A DNA stretch of 64,000 nucleotides from the NCBI RefSeq assembly GCF_900101835.1, contig NZ_FNAF01000003.1, positions 124,001-188,000 on the forward strand, given 5' to 3'. Positions 56,626-64,000 of this stretch are shown here, piece by piece. The number at the start of each line of letters is the position of its first letter. Within the stretch, counting starts at the first letter, position 1. The position numbers were made by a program, and so were the translations under genes. The notes beneath the pieces were generated by a model, which searched no databases, had not been told where the DNA came from, and saw only the letters and a list, made by a program, of their open reading frames with translations. Source of the stretch: Peptococcus niger (lineage in GTDB: Bacteria; Bacillota; Peptococcia; Peptococcales; Peptococcaceae).

Positions 56626-56853
56626 AGGGGGCCCTGTTTTAGTACACAGGGCGTTGTTTGCCGGTTGGGTCATAGCAGAATGTAACAAATGTGTACAGAA
56701 AGTAACGAAAACAATCCTTTTGTGAAAATTATCGAACTTTTAAAATAAAGATACTTGATTCATTGTTGTTTTAATTGAGTTTTTTAAAAAATAGTTGCAT
56801 AATAAATAGTAATTAAAGGCACAAGCGTGTGCTTAAGAATGGAGGAGTAAAAG
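56626..56853 (+). other. Spacer before the nuo operon
   Basis: A weak hairpin GCCCTGT/ACAGGGC (about 56632-56653) followed by GTTGTTT may end the MerR unit. The rest is AT-rich; it should hold the nuo promoter, but no -35/-10 pair stands out. Confidence 0.45.
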
Positions 56854-57213
56854 GTGAACGTAGAATTATGGACCGCCCTCTTATTTCTGGGCTTGGCTGT
56901 TTTTTTGTGTGCTGCCGGTATCGGGGTCAGCTTGCTTTTAAGCCCCCACTACTATAAGCCACAGGGACAGTATGAAGCTTTTGAATGCGGCGTCGATACC
57001 GAAGGCACCGGCTGGGTGCAGTTTAAGGTCAGCCATTTTCTGTATGCGCTGATTTTCTTACTGTTCGATATTGAAGCCCTGTTTTTCTTTCCCATCGCCC
57101 TGATATTTAAAGATATCGGTCTCTTGCCACTTGTGGCAGCGGTGGTATTCTTGCTGGTAATTTGTTTGGGACTTTGGTATGAATGGAAAGAAGGTGCACT
57201 GGAATGGAGCTAA
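56854..57213 (+). CDS. nuoA: NADH-quinone oxidoreductase subunit A
   Basis: Membrane subunit of complex I, 119 residues with three helices. The conserved [35 protein letters not shown] segment is clear. GTG start behind AATGGAGGAG. It overlaps nuoB. Confidence 0.95.
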   Translation: MNVELWTALLFLGLAVFLCAAGIGVSLLLSPHYYKPQGQYEAFECGVDTEGTGWVQFKVSHFLYALIFLLFDIEALFFFPIALIFKDIGLLPLVAAVVFLLVICLGLWYEWKEGALEWS

Positions 57214-57764
57214 AAACCTCTGACGGCTGGTCTGACTCAACACGGGTCGAACCGACGCCGGGTCTTGATCATTTGGATGAAGCAACGCGTGCCGAGCTGG
57301 ATCGCTCAGTGATTTTAACCACCCTGGATGCGCTGATGGATCAGGGCCGGGCACGCTCATTTTGGCCGGTAACGATGGGGCTGGCCTGCTGTGCAATTGA
57401 AATGATGGCTTGCGGCGGGGCGCGCTTTGACTTGGCGCGGTTTGGCTATGAAGTTTTCCGCCCGTCTCCGCGGCATTCAGACTTAATGATTGTGGCGGGA
57501 ACGGTGACAAAGCGTTTGGCGCCGGTTGTTAAAAGGGTTTATGAACAAATGCCGGAACCGAAATATGTCATTGCGATGGGCAACTGTGCCATTTCCGGTG
57601 GTCCTTTCGCCGGCAGTTATGCGGTGGCGGACGGTTGCGACTGGATGATTCCGGTGGATGTGTATTTGCCAGGTTGTCCGCCGCGTCCGGAGGCCCTTTT
57701 GGATGCCTGCTTGAAGTTACGGGAGCGCGTGCTGGATGAGAAAGCGGCAAAGGAGGAGAGGTAA
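57204..57764 (+). CDS. nuoB: NADH-quinone oxidoreductase subunit B
   Basis: Holds the terminal N2 Fe4S4 cluster of complex I, 186 residues. The cysteine pair CC in [22 protein letters not shown] and [16 protein letters not shown] with [10 protein letters not shown] are family signatures. I use the ATG at 57204, which overlaps the nuoA stop; an earlier ATG at 57183 lies inside nuoA and gives a less usual start. Confidence 0.95.
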   Translation: MELKTSDGWSDSTRVEPTPGLDHLDEATRAELDRSVILTTLDALMDQGRARSFWPVTMGLACCAIEMMACGGARFDLARFGYEVFRPSPRHSDLMIVAGTVTKRLAPVVKRVYEQMPEPKYVIAMGNCAISGGPFAGSYAVADGCDWMIPVDVYLPGCPPRPEALLDACLKLRERVLDEKAAKEER

Positions 57765-58187
57765 GTGACTTTAGATCAGCAGTTTGGAGCACTGACTGCC
57801 GTTGAGACACCTGGTGTCAATCCGACTTATCTCTGCTCACGCGACGATTTGGTGGAGACGGTGACCGCCTTAAAGGCAGCGCTGACGCCCTTGTTTTTGG
57901 TGGATGTGACGGCTCTGGAACGTGAAGAGGATTTGTGCGGGATTTATCATTTTATGAACTTAAATGATTATATTATTTTTCGCGTGGTTGTCCCGATGGC
58001 AAAAGATGACTTGCATTTGCCGACCATAAGCGACATTTACCCGGCAGCCAATGAGATGGAACGGGAAGTTTATGACCTTTTCGGTATTGTCTACGATAAT
58101 CACCCGAACTTGAAGCGAATCCTTTGTGCCGATGACTTTGAAGGGCACCCTTTGCGCAAAGATTACGTCTCCAATACGCGCGATTAA
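57765..58187 (+). CDS. nuoC: NADH-quinone oxidoreductase subunit C
   Basis: Peripheral-arm subunit, 140 residues, of the short separate form. The C-terminal signature is EREVYDLFGIVYDNHPNLKRIL and GHPLRKDY. GTG start directly after nuoB, behind GAGGAGAGG. Confidence 0.93.
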   Translation: MTLDQQFGALTAVETPGVNPTYLCSRDDLVETVTALKAALTPLFLVDVTALEREEDLCGIYHFMNLNDYIIFRVVVPMAKDDLHLPTISDIYPAANEMEREVYDLFGIVYDNHPNLKRILCADDFEGHPLRKDYVSNTRD

Positions 58188-58202
58188 AGGAGGGATGAGG
58201 AG

Positions 58203-59408
58203 ATGAAAGAAAATCTGTCAATGCACGACAGGGCTCAGATGAGCGAAGCGGATATGGAAACGGCCTTACGTGAGCAGCAAGAGGCCTTGCGTGATGTTGC
58301 CGAGACCTACCATCCGTCGGAGCCTTTTGTTTTCAACTTAGGCCCTCAACACCCTTCAACCCACGGGGTTTTTCGGGCCCGGATGAAAATGGACGGGGAA
58401 CATGTCCTTGAGGTGGATAACATCATTGGTTATTTGCACCGGGGGATTGAAAAGATTGCCGAGCAGAAAACCTGGGCACAATTCACACCTTATACGGACA
58501 GGATGGACTATTTGGCGCCGATTCTGAATGAATGGGGCTACCTGATGGGCGTGGAGAAGCTCATGAACATTACGGTGCCTGAACGCGGTGAATATGTTCG
58601 TGTGATTTTGGGTGAACTGCAGCGCGTGGCCAATCACTTGGTCTATTTGGCTTCTTTTGCCCTGGACCTAAACGGGTATACGGCCTGGATGTACATGTTC
58701 CGCGAACGTGAAAAAATCTTAGATATTTTAGAAGCCTATTCGGGCAGCCGGATGAACAACCACGCCTTGCGCATCGGTGGTGCACCAACGCCCTTGCCGG
58801 ATGGCATGGTGGAAATGATTACCGATTGGCTGGACGGCTATCCCCAGGCCATGAAAGATTTTGCCAATGTGGTCCACGGGAATGAAATTTTCCAAGCACG
58901 GACACAAAATGTCGGTATCATAGATGTAGAGACTTGCATGAAATACTCTGTCGGCGGGGCCAACCTGCGTGCCGCCGGTAAACCGGCAGACTTGCGCAAG
59001 GACCGCCCCTACAGCATTTACGATCGGTTTGATTTCAAGGTGATCACCGGCAAGCAAGGGGACGCTTTTGACCGCTACATGGTGCGGTATTATGAAATGG
59101 AAGAATGCTGTAAGATCATTCGCCAAGCTTTGGAACAAATGCCCAAAGAAGGGCCGACCATGGCCAAGGTGCCAAAAATGATTAAGGTGCCCAAGGGCGA
59201 GGTCTACGCTCAGATTGAAGGGGCTAAAGGCTGGCTCGGTTACTATATTGTTTCCGATGGTGGCATGAAACCTTACCGCATCCGTCTGCACGCACCAAGT
59301 GTTATGAGCTTGTTTGCCCTTCCGGGCATTGTGGACGGCATGCTCTTGCAGGACTATATTACGTCCTTGGCCAGTATTGACATCGTTTTAGGCGAAGTGG
59401 ACCGTTAG
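58203..59408 (+). CDS. nuoD: NADH-quinone oxidoreductase subunit D
   Basis: 49-kDa-type subunit forming part of the quinone site, 401 residues. FNLGPQHPSTHGVFR, EKIAEQKTWAQFTPYTDRMDYL and the C-terminal LPGIVDGMLLQDYITSLASIDIVLGEVDR are conserved. It begins with about 40 acidic residues ahead of the usual start; internal ATGs (codons 8 and 13) are alternatives. Confidence 0.95.
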   Translation: MKENLSMHDRAQMSEADMETALREQQEALRDVAETYHPSEPFVFNLGPQHPSTHGVFRARMKMDGEHVLEVDNIIGYLHRGIEKIAEQKTWAQFTPYTDRMDYLAPILNEWGYLMGVEKLMNITVPERGEYVRVILGELQRVANHLVYLASFALDLNGYTAWMYMFREREKILDILEAYSGSRMNNHALRIGGAPTPLPDGMVEMITDWLDGYPQAMKDFANVVHGNEIFQARTQNVGIIDVETCMKYSVGGANLRAAGKPADLRKDRPYSIYDRFDFKVITGKQGDAFDRYMVRYYEMEECCKIIRQALEQMPKEGPTMAKVPKMIKVPKGEVYAQIEGAKGWLGYYIVSDGGMKPYRIRLHAPSVMSLFALPGIVDGMLLQDYITSLASIDIVLGEVDR

Positions 59409-59419
59409 GAGGTGGCAAA

Positions 59420-60460
59420 ATGCTCAATAATTTATTCATCAATATGGGTGGCGCCATCTCCGAGTGGATTGTAGGACTGGGCGGTTCTCAAATGTTGGGA
59501 GACTGGATCGTCCGCATCCTGGCAGCGGTGGTCATTCTGGTATTTTTGCTGTGCAATGTTATCGTATTGGTTTATCTGGAACGTAAATTTTCCGGCTTTT
59601 ACCAAGAGCGCCTTGGTCCGAACCGTGTGGGCCCGGCCGGTATTTTCCAGCTTTTTATGGATATTTTAAAGCTGGTCAGTAAAAACACCTACACCCCTAA
59701 AAATGTAGATAAGCTCCTGTACAACTTGGTGCCCTTGGTGGTCTTTATCCCCACCATGCTGTGCTTTATGGTCCTCCCCTTCGGGGCAGGCATGAGCATG
59801 GTAGACAGTGATGTAGGCCTACTCTTTTATTTTGCCGTCAGCGGGTTGACCACCTTTATTTTGTTGACCAGCGGCTGGGCGGCCAATAATAAGTACACCC
59901 TTATGGGTGGGATGCGGGCCACGCTGCAAATGATTTCTTATGAAATTCCGCTGATTTTTTCCGTCATCGGTATTGTGATGATTTGCGGCAGCATGAACTT
60001 AAATGAAATCGTTCAAAATCAGATTGACCACGGTTGGTTCATTTGGCGTCAACCGCTGGCCTTCATCATTTTCCTGGTGGCCTCAACCGCTGAAATGAAC
60101 CGAAATCCCTTTGACCTTCCGGAAGGGGAACAGGAACTGGTTGCCGGTTATCAAACCGAGTATTCCGGTATGCGGTTTGCCTTCATGTATTTAGGGGAAT
60201 ACGTTGCCCTCTTGGCCATGTGCTGGCTTTCTGCCGTTCTCTTCCTGGGCGGCTGGCACGGACCGATTTTGCCGGGCTGGATCTGGATCATCATCAAGAC
60301 CTACGTCTTTGTATTCATCAATATGTGGATCAGATGGACCTATCCGCGTATTCGCATTGACCACTTAATGAAATTAAACTGGAAAGTGCTGATTCCCTTG
60401 GCCATTGCCAATATGACCATTACCGGCATCGCGCTTAGACTTGTACAGACATTAGCGTAA
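59420..60460 (+). CDS. nuoH: NADH-quinone oxidoreductase subunit H
   Basis: Membrane subunit joining the quinone site to the proton pumps, 346 residues, about eight helices. ERKFSGFYQERLGPNRVGPAG and AEMNRNPFDLPEGEQELVAGYQTEYSG are signatures. AGGAGGTGG precedes the ATG. Confidence 0.97.
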   Translation: MLNNLFINMGGAISEWIVGLGGSQMLGDWIVRILAAVVILVFLLCNVIVLVYLERKFSGFYQERLGPNRVGPAGIFQLFMDILKLVSKNTYTPKNVDKLLYNLVPLVVFIPTMLCFMVLPFGAGMSMVDSDVGLLFYFAVSGLTTFILLTSGWAANNKYTLMGGMRATLQMISYEIPLIFSVIGIVMICGSMNLNEIVQNQIDHGWFIWRQPLAFIIFLVASTAEMNRNPFDLPEGEQELVAGYQTEYSGMRFAFMYLGEYVALLAMCWLSAVLFLGGWHGPILPGWIWIIIKTYVFVFINMWIRWTYPRIRIDHLMKLNWKVLIPLAIANMTITGIALRLVQTLA

Positions 60461-60473
60461 GGAGGTGCTTCTT

Positions 60474-61061
60474 TTGTACGGTACAGGACTCTTAAAAGGA
60501 CTGGCGGTAACGATACGGCACTTCTTTTTGCCGAAGTTCACGGAGCAATATCCTGAAGAACGACCGAATCTGTCACCAGCCAGCCATGGTTTCTTTGAGT
60601 ACGATTACGACAAATGCATTGCGTGTCGGCTTTGCGAACGCGCATGCCCGAATAAAGTCATCCATATTGAGACGGAAAAAGACGAAAACAACAAAAATAA
60701 AGTCACCGGTTACGATATGGATATATCTTATTGCTTGTTCTGTGGGCTGTGTATTGAAGCATGCCCAACCAAAGCCCTGATGAACGCACAAAATTTTGAA
60801 ACAACCGTTTATCATCGGAAAAATACCCACTATGATTTTCTGTCGCCCGTTCCGCATGAAATGAATGAAAAATTTGATGCGGTGCAGGCCGCCTATCTTG
60901 AGAAGCATCCGCCAAAAGTGTCTGTTGCTAGGCCTAAGGCTGAAAAACCGGCACCTGACCCGAATGCGCCGAAGCCCAAACCAAAACCGGCGCCGAAACC
61001 GGCCGATGCAGATGCAGCGGCTGAAAAACCGGCACCGACAGCTGAGAAGGAGGGAGAATAA
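60474..61061 (+). CDS. nuoI: NADH-quinone oxidoreductase subunit I, with Pro/Ala/Lys tail
   Basis: Two-cluster ferredoxin subunit of complex I, 195 residues. The cluster motifs are CIACRLCERACP and CLFCGLCIEACP. The last 50 or so residues are an unusual low-complexity tail rich in Pro, Ala and Lys (PNAPKPKPKPAPKPAD). I prefer the TTG at 60474, 8 bases after AAGGAGG; a GTG at 60465 overlaps that site. Confidence 0.93.
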   Translation: MYGTGLLKGLAVTIRHFFLPKFTEQYPEERPNLSPASHGFFEYDYDKCIACRLCERACPNKVIHIETEKDENNKNKVTGYDMDISYCLFCGLCIEACPTKALMNAQNFETTVYHRKNTHYDFLSPVPHEMNEKFDAVQAAYLEKHPPKVSVARPKAEKPAPDPNAPKPKPKPAPKPADADAAAEKPAPTAEKEGE

Positions 61062-61570
61062 TGACATCAACCATTTCTCCCGCATTATTTTACTTTTTTG
61101 CGGTGATTATGATTGCCAGTGCTTTGGGCATGGCGGTATCGCGTAATTTGTTCCGCACGGCGCTCTTGATGCTGGTGACCTTCGCTTCAGTGGCCGGCAT
61201 ATACGCCAGCATGCACGAACGGTTTTTAGCGGTGGCCCAGCTTTTGGTTTACGTTGGCGCCATTACCATCCTGATGATTTTTGGGATCATGCTGACCAAA
61301 AGTTACGGCGTTCGCACCCTGACCAACCCCTTTTCGAGAACCGCCATTGGCGGTGGGGTGATTGCCGCCGGGCTTTGCTTTGTGGTGAGCATGTGCATTC
61401 GCATTCTGCCGGCTGTACCGGCAGGGCCGATTGCGGTGCCTTCGGTTTACCACATTGGCATCAGTCTTTTCGGGGTACACATTTTGGCGACGGAATTGGC
61501 TGCTATTTTGCTTCTGGTAGCGATGATTGGCGCCTTGATGATTACAGAAAAGGAGGATGATGCGAAATGA
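61061..61570 (+). CDS. nuoJ: NADH-quinone oxidoreductase subunit J
   Basis: Membrane subunit with five helices, 169 residues; NLFRTALLMLVTFASVAGIYASMHERFLAVAQLLVYVGAITILMIFGIML is the family core. The ATG overlaps the nuoI stop by one base. It overlaps nuoK by 4 bases. Confidence 0.95.
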   Translation: MTSTISPALFYFFAVIMIASALGMAVSRNLFRTALLMLVTFASVAGIYASMHERFLAVAQLLVYVGAITILMIFGIMLTKSYGVRTLTNPFSRTAIGGGVIAAGLCFVVSMCIRILPAVPAGPIAVPSVYHIGISLFGVHILATELAAILLLVAMIGALMITEKEDDAK

Positions 61571-61875
61571 TCGGATTAACACATTACCTTTTCTTAGCGC
61601 TTCTGCTTTTCTGCATCGGGCTTTTTATCGCCTTATCCAGACGGAACCCCATCGGTGTTTTGATGGGCATTGAATTAATGCTCAATGCTGTCAATATTAA
61701 CCTGGTGGCTTTTAACCGGTTTCTAAATCCGGAAGTGGCTGTTGGCTATGTTTTTGTGCTGTTGATTATGGTGGTTGCCGCTGCCGAAGTGGCTGTTGGT
61801 TTGGCCATCATTCTGAAGAACTATCGCGAACGCGGTCGTTCAGATCTCAGCGACATCAACTGGTTGAAGTGGTAA
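61567..61875 (+). CDS. nuoK: NADH-quinone oxidoreductase subunit K
   Basis: Three-helix membrane subunit of 102 residues; RRNPIGVLMGIELMLNAVNINLVAF with its conserved glutamate is the hallmark. The ATG overlaps the nuoJ stop. Confidence 0.97.
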   Translation: MIGLTHYLFLALLLFCIGLFIALSRRNPIGVLMGIELMLNAVNINLVAFNRFLNPEVAVGYVFVLLIMVVAAAEVAVGLAIILKNYRERGRSDLSDINWLKW

Positions 61876-61893
61876 GGGAGGAGGAGAAGAATA

Positions 61894-63789
61894 ATGACTG
61901 AAGCATCTTGGTTTTGGATTTATCTCGCTTGGCTGCTGCCAATTATTCCCCTTGCCGTTTTTGCCGTAACCGGGCTTTTCACCCAAAAGAGCAAACCGCT
62001 CACCATTGGGTTGGTCATTGCCGGTTTTGCAGTTGACGTTGTGATTGCGATTGGCATCGCTTATGAAGTTTACGTGCAAAAAGCGGTTACCATGACATCG
62101 CCTATTGAATATGCGCTGACATGGATTCAAATTCCGGGGATTACCATTGATCTCGGTGTTTTAATGGACCCGCTGACAGCGATGATGTTGTTTGTGGTAA
62201 CGGTGATTTCCTTGCTGGTAGCCATTTATTCCATTGGTTACATGGAAGGGGACCCGGGAACACCGCGTTTTTTCACCTACCTGTCGATTTTTGTGGCCTC
62301 CATGCTGATCTTGGTTTTGGCCAACAACTATTTCATGATTTTCATTGGTTGGGAACTGGTGGGGCTGTGCTCCTACTTGCTCATCGGTTTTTACTACCAA
62401 ACGTTCAGCGCGGCTGCCGCCAGTCAAAAAGCATTTTTGTTTAACCGTATTGCCGACTTCGGCTTTATGGTCGGCTTCTTTATGCTCTATGCCTTCTTTG
62501 GCACCTTTAACTTTACTGAGCTGGCTGAAAAAATTCCCGCTGAACAGGGAACGCTTTTCATTACTGTTGCGGCCATCCTGGTCTTCGTCGGGCCCATCGG
62601 TAAAAGTGCTCAATTCCCCTTCCACGTGTGGCTGCCGGATGCCATGGAAGGGCCCACGCCGGTTTCTGCATTAATCCATGCGGCAACGATGGTTGCTGCC
62701 GGGGTTTACCTGCTGAGCCGTCAGTTTGTACTCTTTTCCGCCTCTACCGCAGCGATGACTGTGGTTATGGCCATCGGTGGCTTTACAGCCATCTTTGCGG
62801 CCTCCATGGCCTTGGTTAACAATGACATTAAGCGGGTTCTGGCCTTTTCAACGCTGAGCCAGCTGGGCTATATGGTCATGGCCGTCGGCTTAGGGTCAAT
62901 GACCGCGGCCATGTTCCACTTGGGCACCCACGCCTTCTTCAAAGCCCTGCTCTTCTTAGGCGCCGGCTGCATTATCCATGTGGTGGGCTCTAATGATATG
63001 GCCTTTATGGGCGGCTTGCGTAAGCATATGCCCAAAACGACCTGGACCTTTATGATTGGGACCCTGGCCTTGTGCGGGATTGTCCCCTTTGCCGGCTTCT
63101 GGTCAAAAGATGAAATCATCGCTACGGCCTTTACCAACGGCCATTATATATCCTTTGTGGTGGCAGAAGTGGTGGCCTTTATGACCTCCTTCTACATGTT
63201 CCGCCTGGTCTTCCGGACCTTCTTCGGCGAAAACAAAACGGATAAGAGCCGGCATTTGCATGAATGCCCGGCAACGATGACCACTCCGCTGATCATCCTG
63301 GCGGTATTCGCCATTTTCGGCGGCTTTGTAGGCGCCCCCTTTATTCAAAATGGTTTCGCGTCCTATATTTTTTACGGACAGGCGCATCATCCGGAAGCGA
63401 ATTGGTTTGTCATCACCGTTTCAACCCTTATGGCTTTCGGCGGGATTTTCCTGGCCTACCTGGTTTATTACAAGAAAACCATTTCCGCTGCAGCTGTTGC
63501 CCAGCGTTTCAGCGGCATTTATACCATCCTGTACAATCGGTACTATGTGGACGAATTTTACGGCTGGGTTTTCCATCAGCTCGTACTCGGCTTTTCCAAG
63601 TTCTGCAAGTTCTTTGATGAAGTCATCATTGACGGTTTCCTCGACTTCTTGACAGTGGTAACCAAGTGGAGCGGGTCGAAATTGCGTCGCACAGAGACCG
63701 GGAATCTACAGACCTATGCTCTGGTCATGTTTGCTGCTGTGATCATCTTGGTCCTGTGGAAAGCTATTCCGATGTTGGGAGGGATATAA
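61894..63789 (+). CDS. nuoL: NADH-quinone oxidoreductase subunit L
   Basis: Antiporter-like proton-pumping subunit, 631 residues with about 14-16 helices. Conserved pieces include FIGWELVGLCSYLLIGFYY, KSAQFPFHVWLPDAMEGPTPVSALIHAATMVAAGVYLL and DIKRVLAFSTLSQLGYM with its lysine. The C-terminal lateral helix region is present. GGGAGGAGGAG precedes the ATG. Confidence 0.97.
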   Translation: MTEASWFWIYLAWLLPIIPLAVFAVTGLFTQKSKPLTIGLVIAGFAVDVVIAIGIAYEVYVQKAVTMTSPIEYALTWIQIPGITIDLGVLMDPLTAMMLFVVTVISLLVAIYSIGYMEGDPGTPRFFTYLSIFVASMLILVLANNYFMIFIGWELVGLCSYLLIGFYYQTFSAAAASQKAFLFNRIADFGFMVGFFMLYAFFGTFNFTELAEKIPAEQGTLFITVAAILVFVGPIGKSAQFPFHVWLPDAMEGPTPVSALIHAATMVAAGVYLLSRQFVLFSASTAAMTVVMAIGGFTAIFAASMALVNNDIKRVLAFSTLSQLGYMVMAVGLGSMTAAMFHLGTHAFFKALLFLGAGCIIHVVGSNDMAFMGGLRKHMPKTTWTFMIGTLALCGIVPFAGFWSKDEIIATAFTNGHYISFVVAEVVAFMTSFYMFRLVFRTFFGENKTDKSRHLHECPATMTTPLIILAVFAIFGGFVGAPFIQNGFASYIFYGQAHHPEANWFVITVSTLMAFGGIFLAYLVYYKKTISAAAVAQRFSGIYTILYNRYYVDEFYGWVFHQLVLGFSKFCKFFDEVIIDGFLDFLTVVTKWSGSKLRRTETGNLQTYALVMFAAVIILVLWKAIPMLGGI

Positions 63790-64000
63790 ATGGGCTTCCC
63801 GATTTTATCAGTCATTTGTTTTATGCCGATTTTAACGGCGCTCATTGTGTTCTTTATTCCGGAAAGCAATCTGAGTTTGTTGAAAAAGGTGCCGATTGTT
63901 ATGATGGGTGCCAATTTGCTGCTCAGCTTATACTGCTTCATCAGCTATGATGTGGCAGCCGGCGGGTTCCAATTCTCGGAAAATATCCCGGTGGTAAAGG
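63790..64000 (+). CDS. nuoM: NADH-quinone oxidoreductase subunit M, 5' part
   Basis: First 70 residues of an antiporter-like subunit, cut by the window end. It starts MGFPILSVICFMPILTALIVF at the ATG one base after the nuoL stop. Order nuoL then nuoM is standard, which supports the call. Confidence 0.88.
   Translation, partial: MGFPILSVICFMPILTALIVFFIPESNLSLLKKVPIVMMGANLLLSLYCFISYDVAAGGFQFSENIPVVK

Overview
The window looks like a chromosomal piece of an anaerobic, low-to-medium GC Firmicute of the Peptococcaceae type (Peptococcus or a relative is my best guess). The clues are a reductive-type dissimilatory sulfite reductase set (DsrA, DsrB, DsrD, DsrC and a DsrN/CbiA amidase), a long Gram-positive SRP RNA, type III glutamine synthetase, a SigB/SigF-like sigma factor with an RsbW-like kinase, and an 11-subunit-type complex I without NuoEFG. 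There is no plasmid, phage, IS or CRISPR signal. TTG and GTG starts are common.

Layout: 1-1.4 kb holds the start of a lactate-utilisation gene (lutA), an Rrf2 regulator and tRNA-Gly. 1.6-7.9 kb holds murA, rubredoxin, a tRNA-Ser/Ser/Arg group, leuS and cbiA/dsrN. 8.1-11.3 kb is the dsr cluster (dsrA-dsrB-dsrD, a small acidic gene, dsrC), followed by a decayed fragment of a second dsrC. 11.5-30.5 kb is mainly housekeeping: lactate permease, glnN, murJ, lepA, tRNA-Lys, SRP RNA, a sirohydrochlorin chelatase with an RsbW-like kinase and sigma factor, an AT-rich secreted protein, dCMP deaminase and wecB. 30.5-37.5 kb is the F-type ATP synthase operon.

38.0-53.3 kb is a glycyl-radical bacterial microcompartment (BMC) locus for choline. 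It has choline TMA-lyase CutC with all its choline-contact residues, its activase CutD, an active acetaldehyde dehydrogenase, and a second aldehyde-dehydrogenase-like protein whose catalytic cysteine is replaced by proline. Nine shell genes are present: four plain BMC-H, one BMC-H with a SAP/Rho_N-like tail, a EutS-like protein, a GrpU-like protein, a tandem PduT-like protein and a EutN vertex. EutP, EutJ, EutQ and EutT-like accessory proteins and a PduS-like flavo-Fe-S protein complete it. No alcohol dehydrogenase or phosphotransacylase lies in the locus. The first gene is a DMT-type transporter behind a promoter with the long spacer and dyad of MerR-activated promoters. A BmrR-like MerR regulator lies at the far end, at 55.8 kb, behind three genes (TPR, DUF4037-like, DUF4125-like) of unknown role.

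The window ends in nuoABCDHIJKL and the start of nuoM. Together the genes suggest an organism that ferments or respires lactate and choline, can pass electrons to sulfite through DsrAB/DsrC, and conserves energy with complex I and ATP synthase. The most interesting points are the catalytically dead dehydrogenase paralogue, the BMC shell protein with a possible nucleic-acid-binding tail, the MerR-type promoter, the TPR/DUF4037/DUF4125/MerR module, and the missing cofactor-recycling enzymes combined with an intact PduS/PduT electron path.
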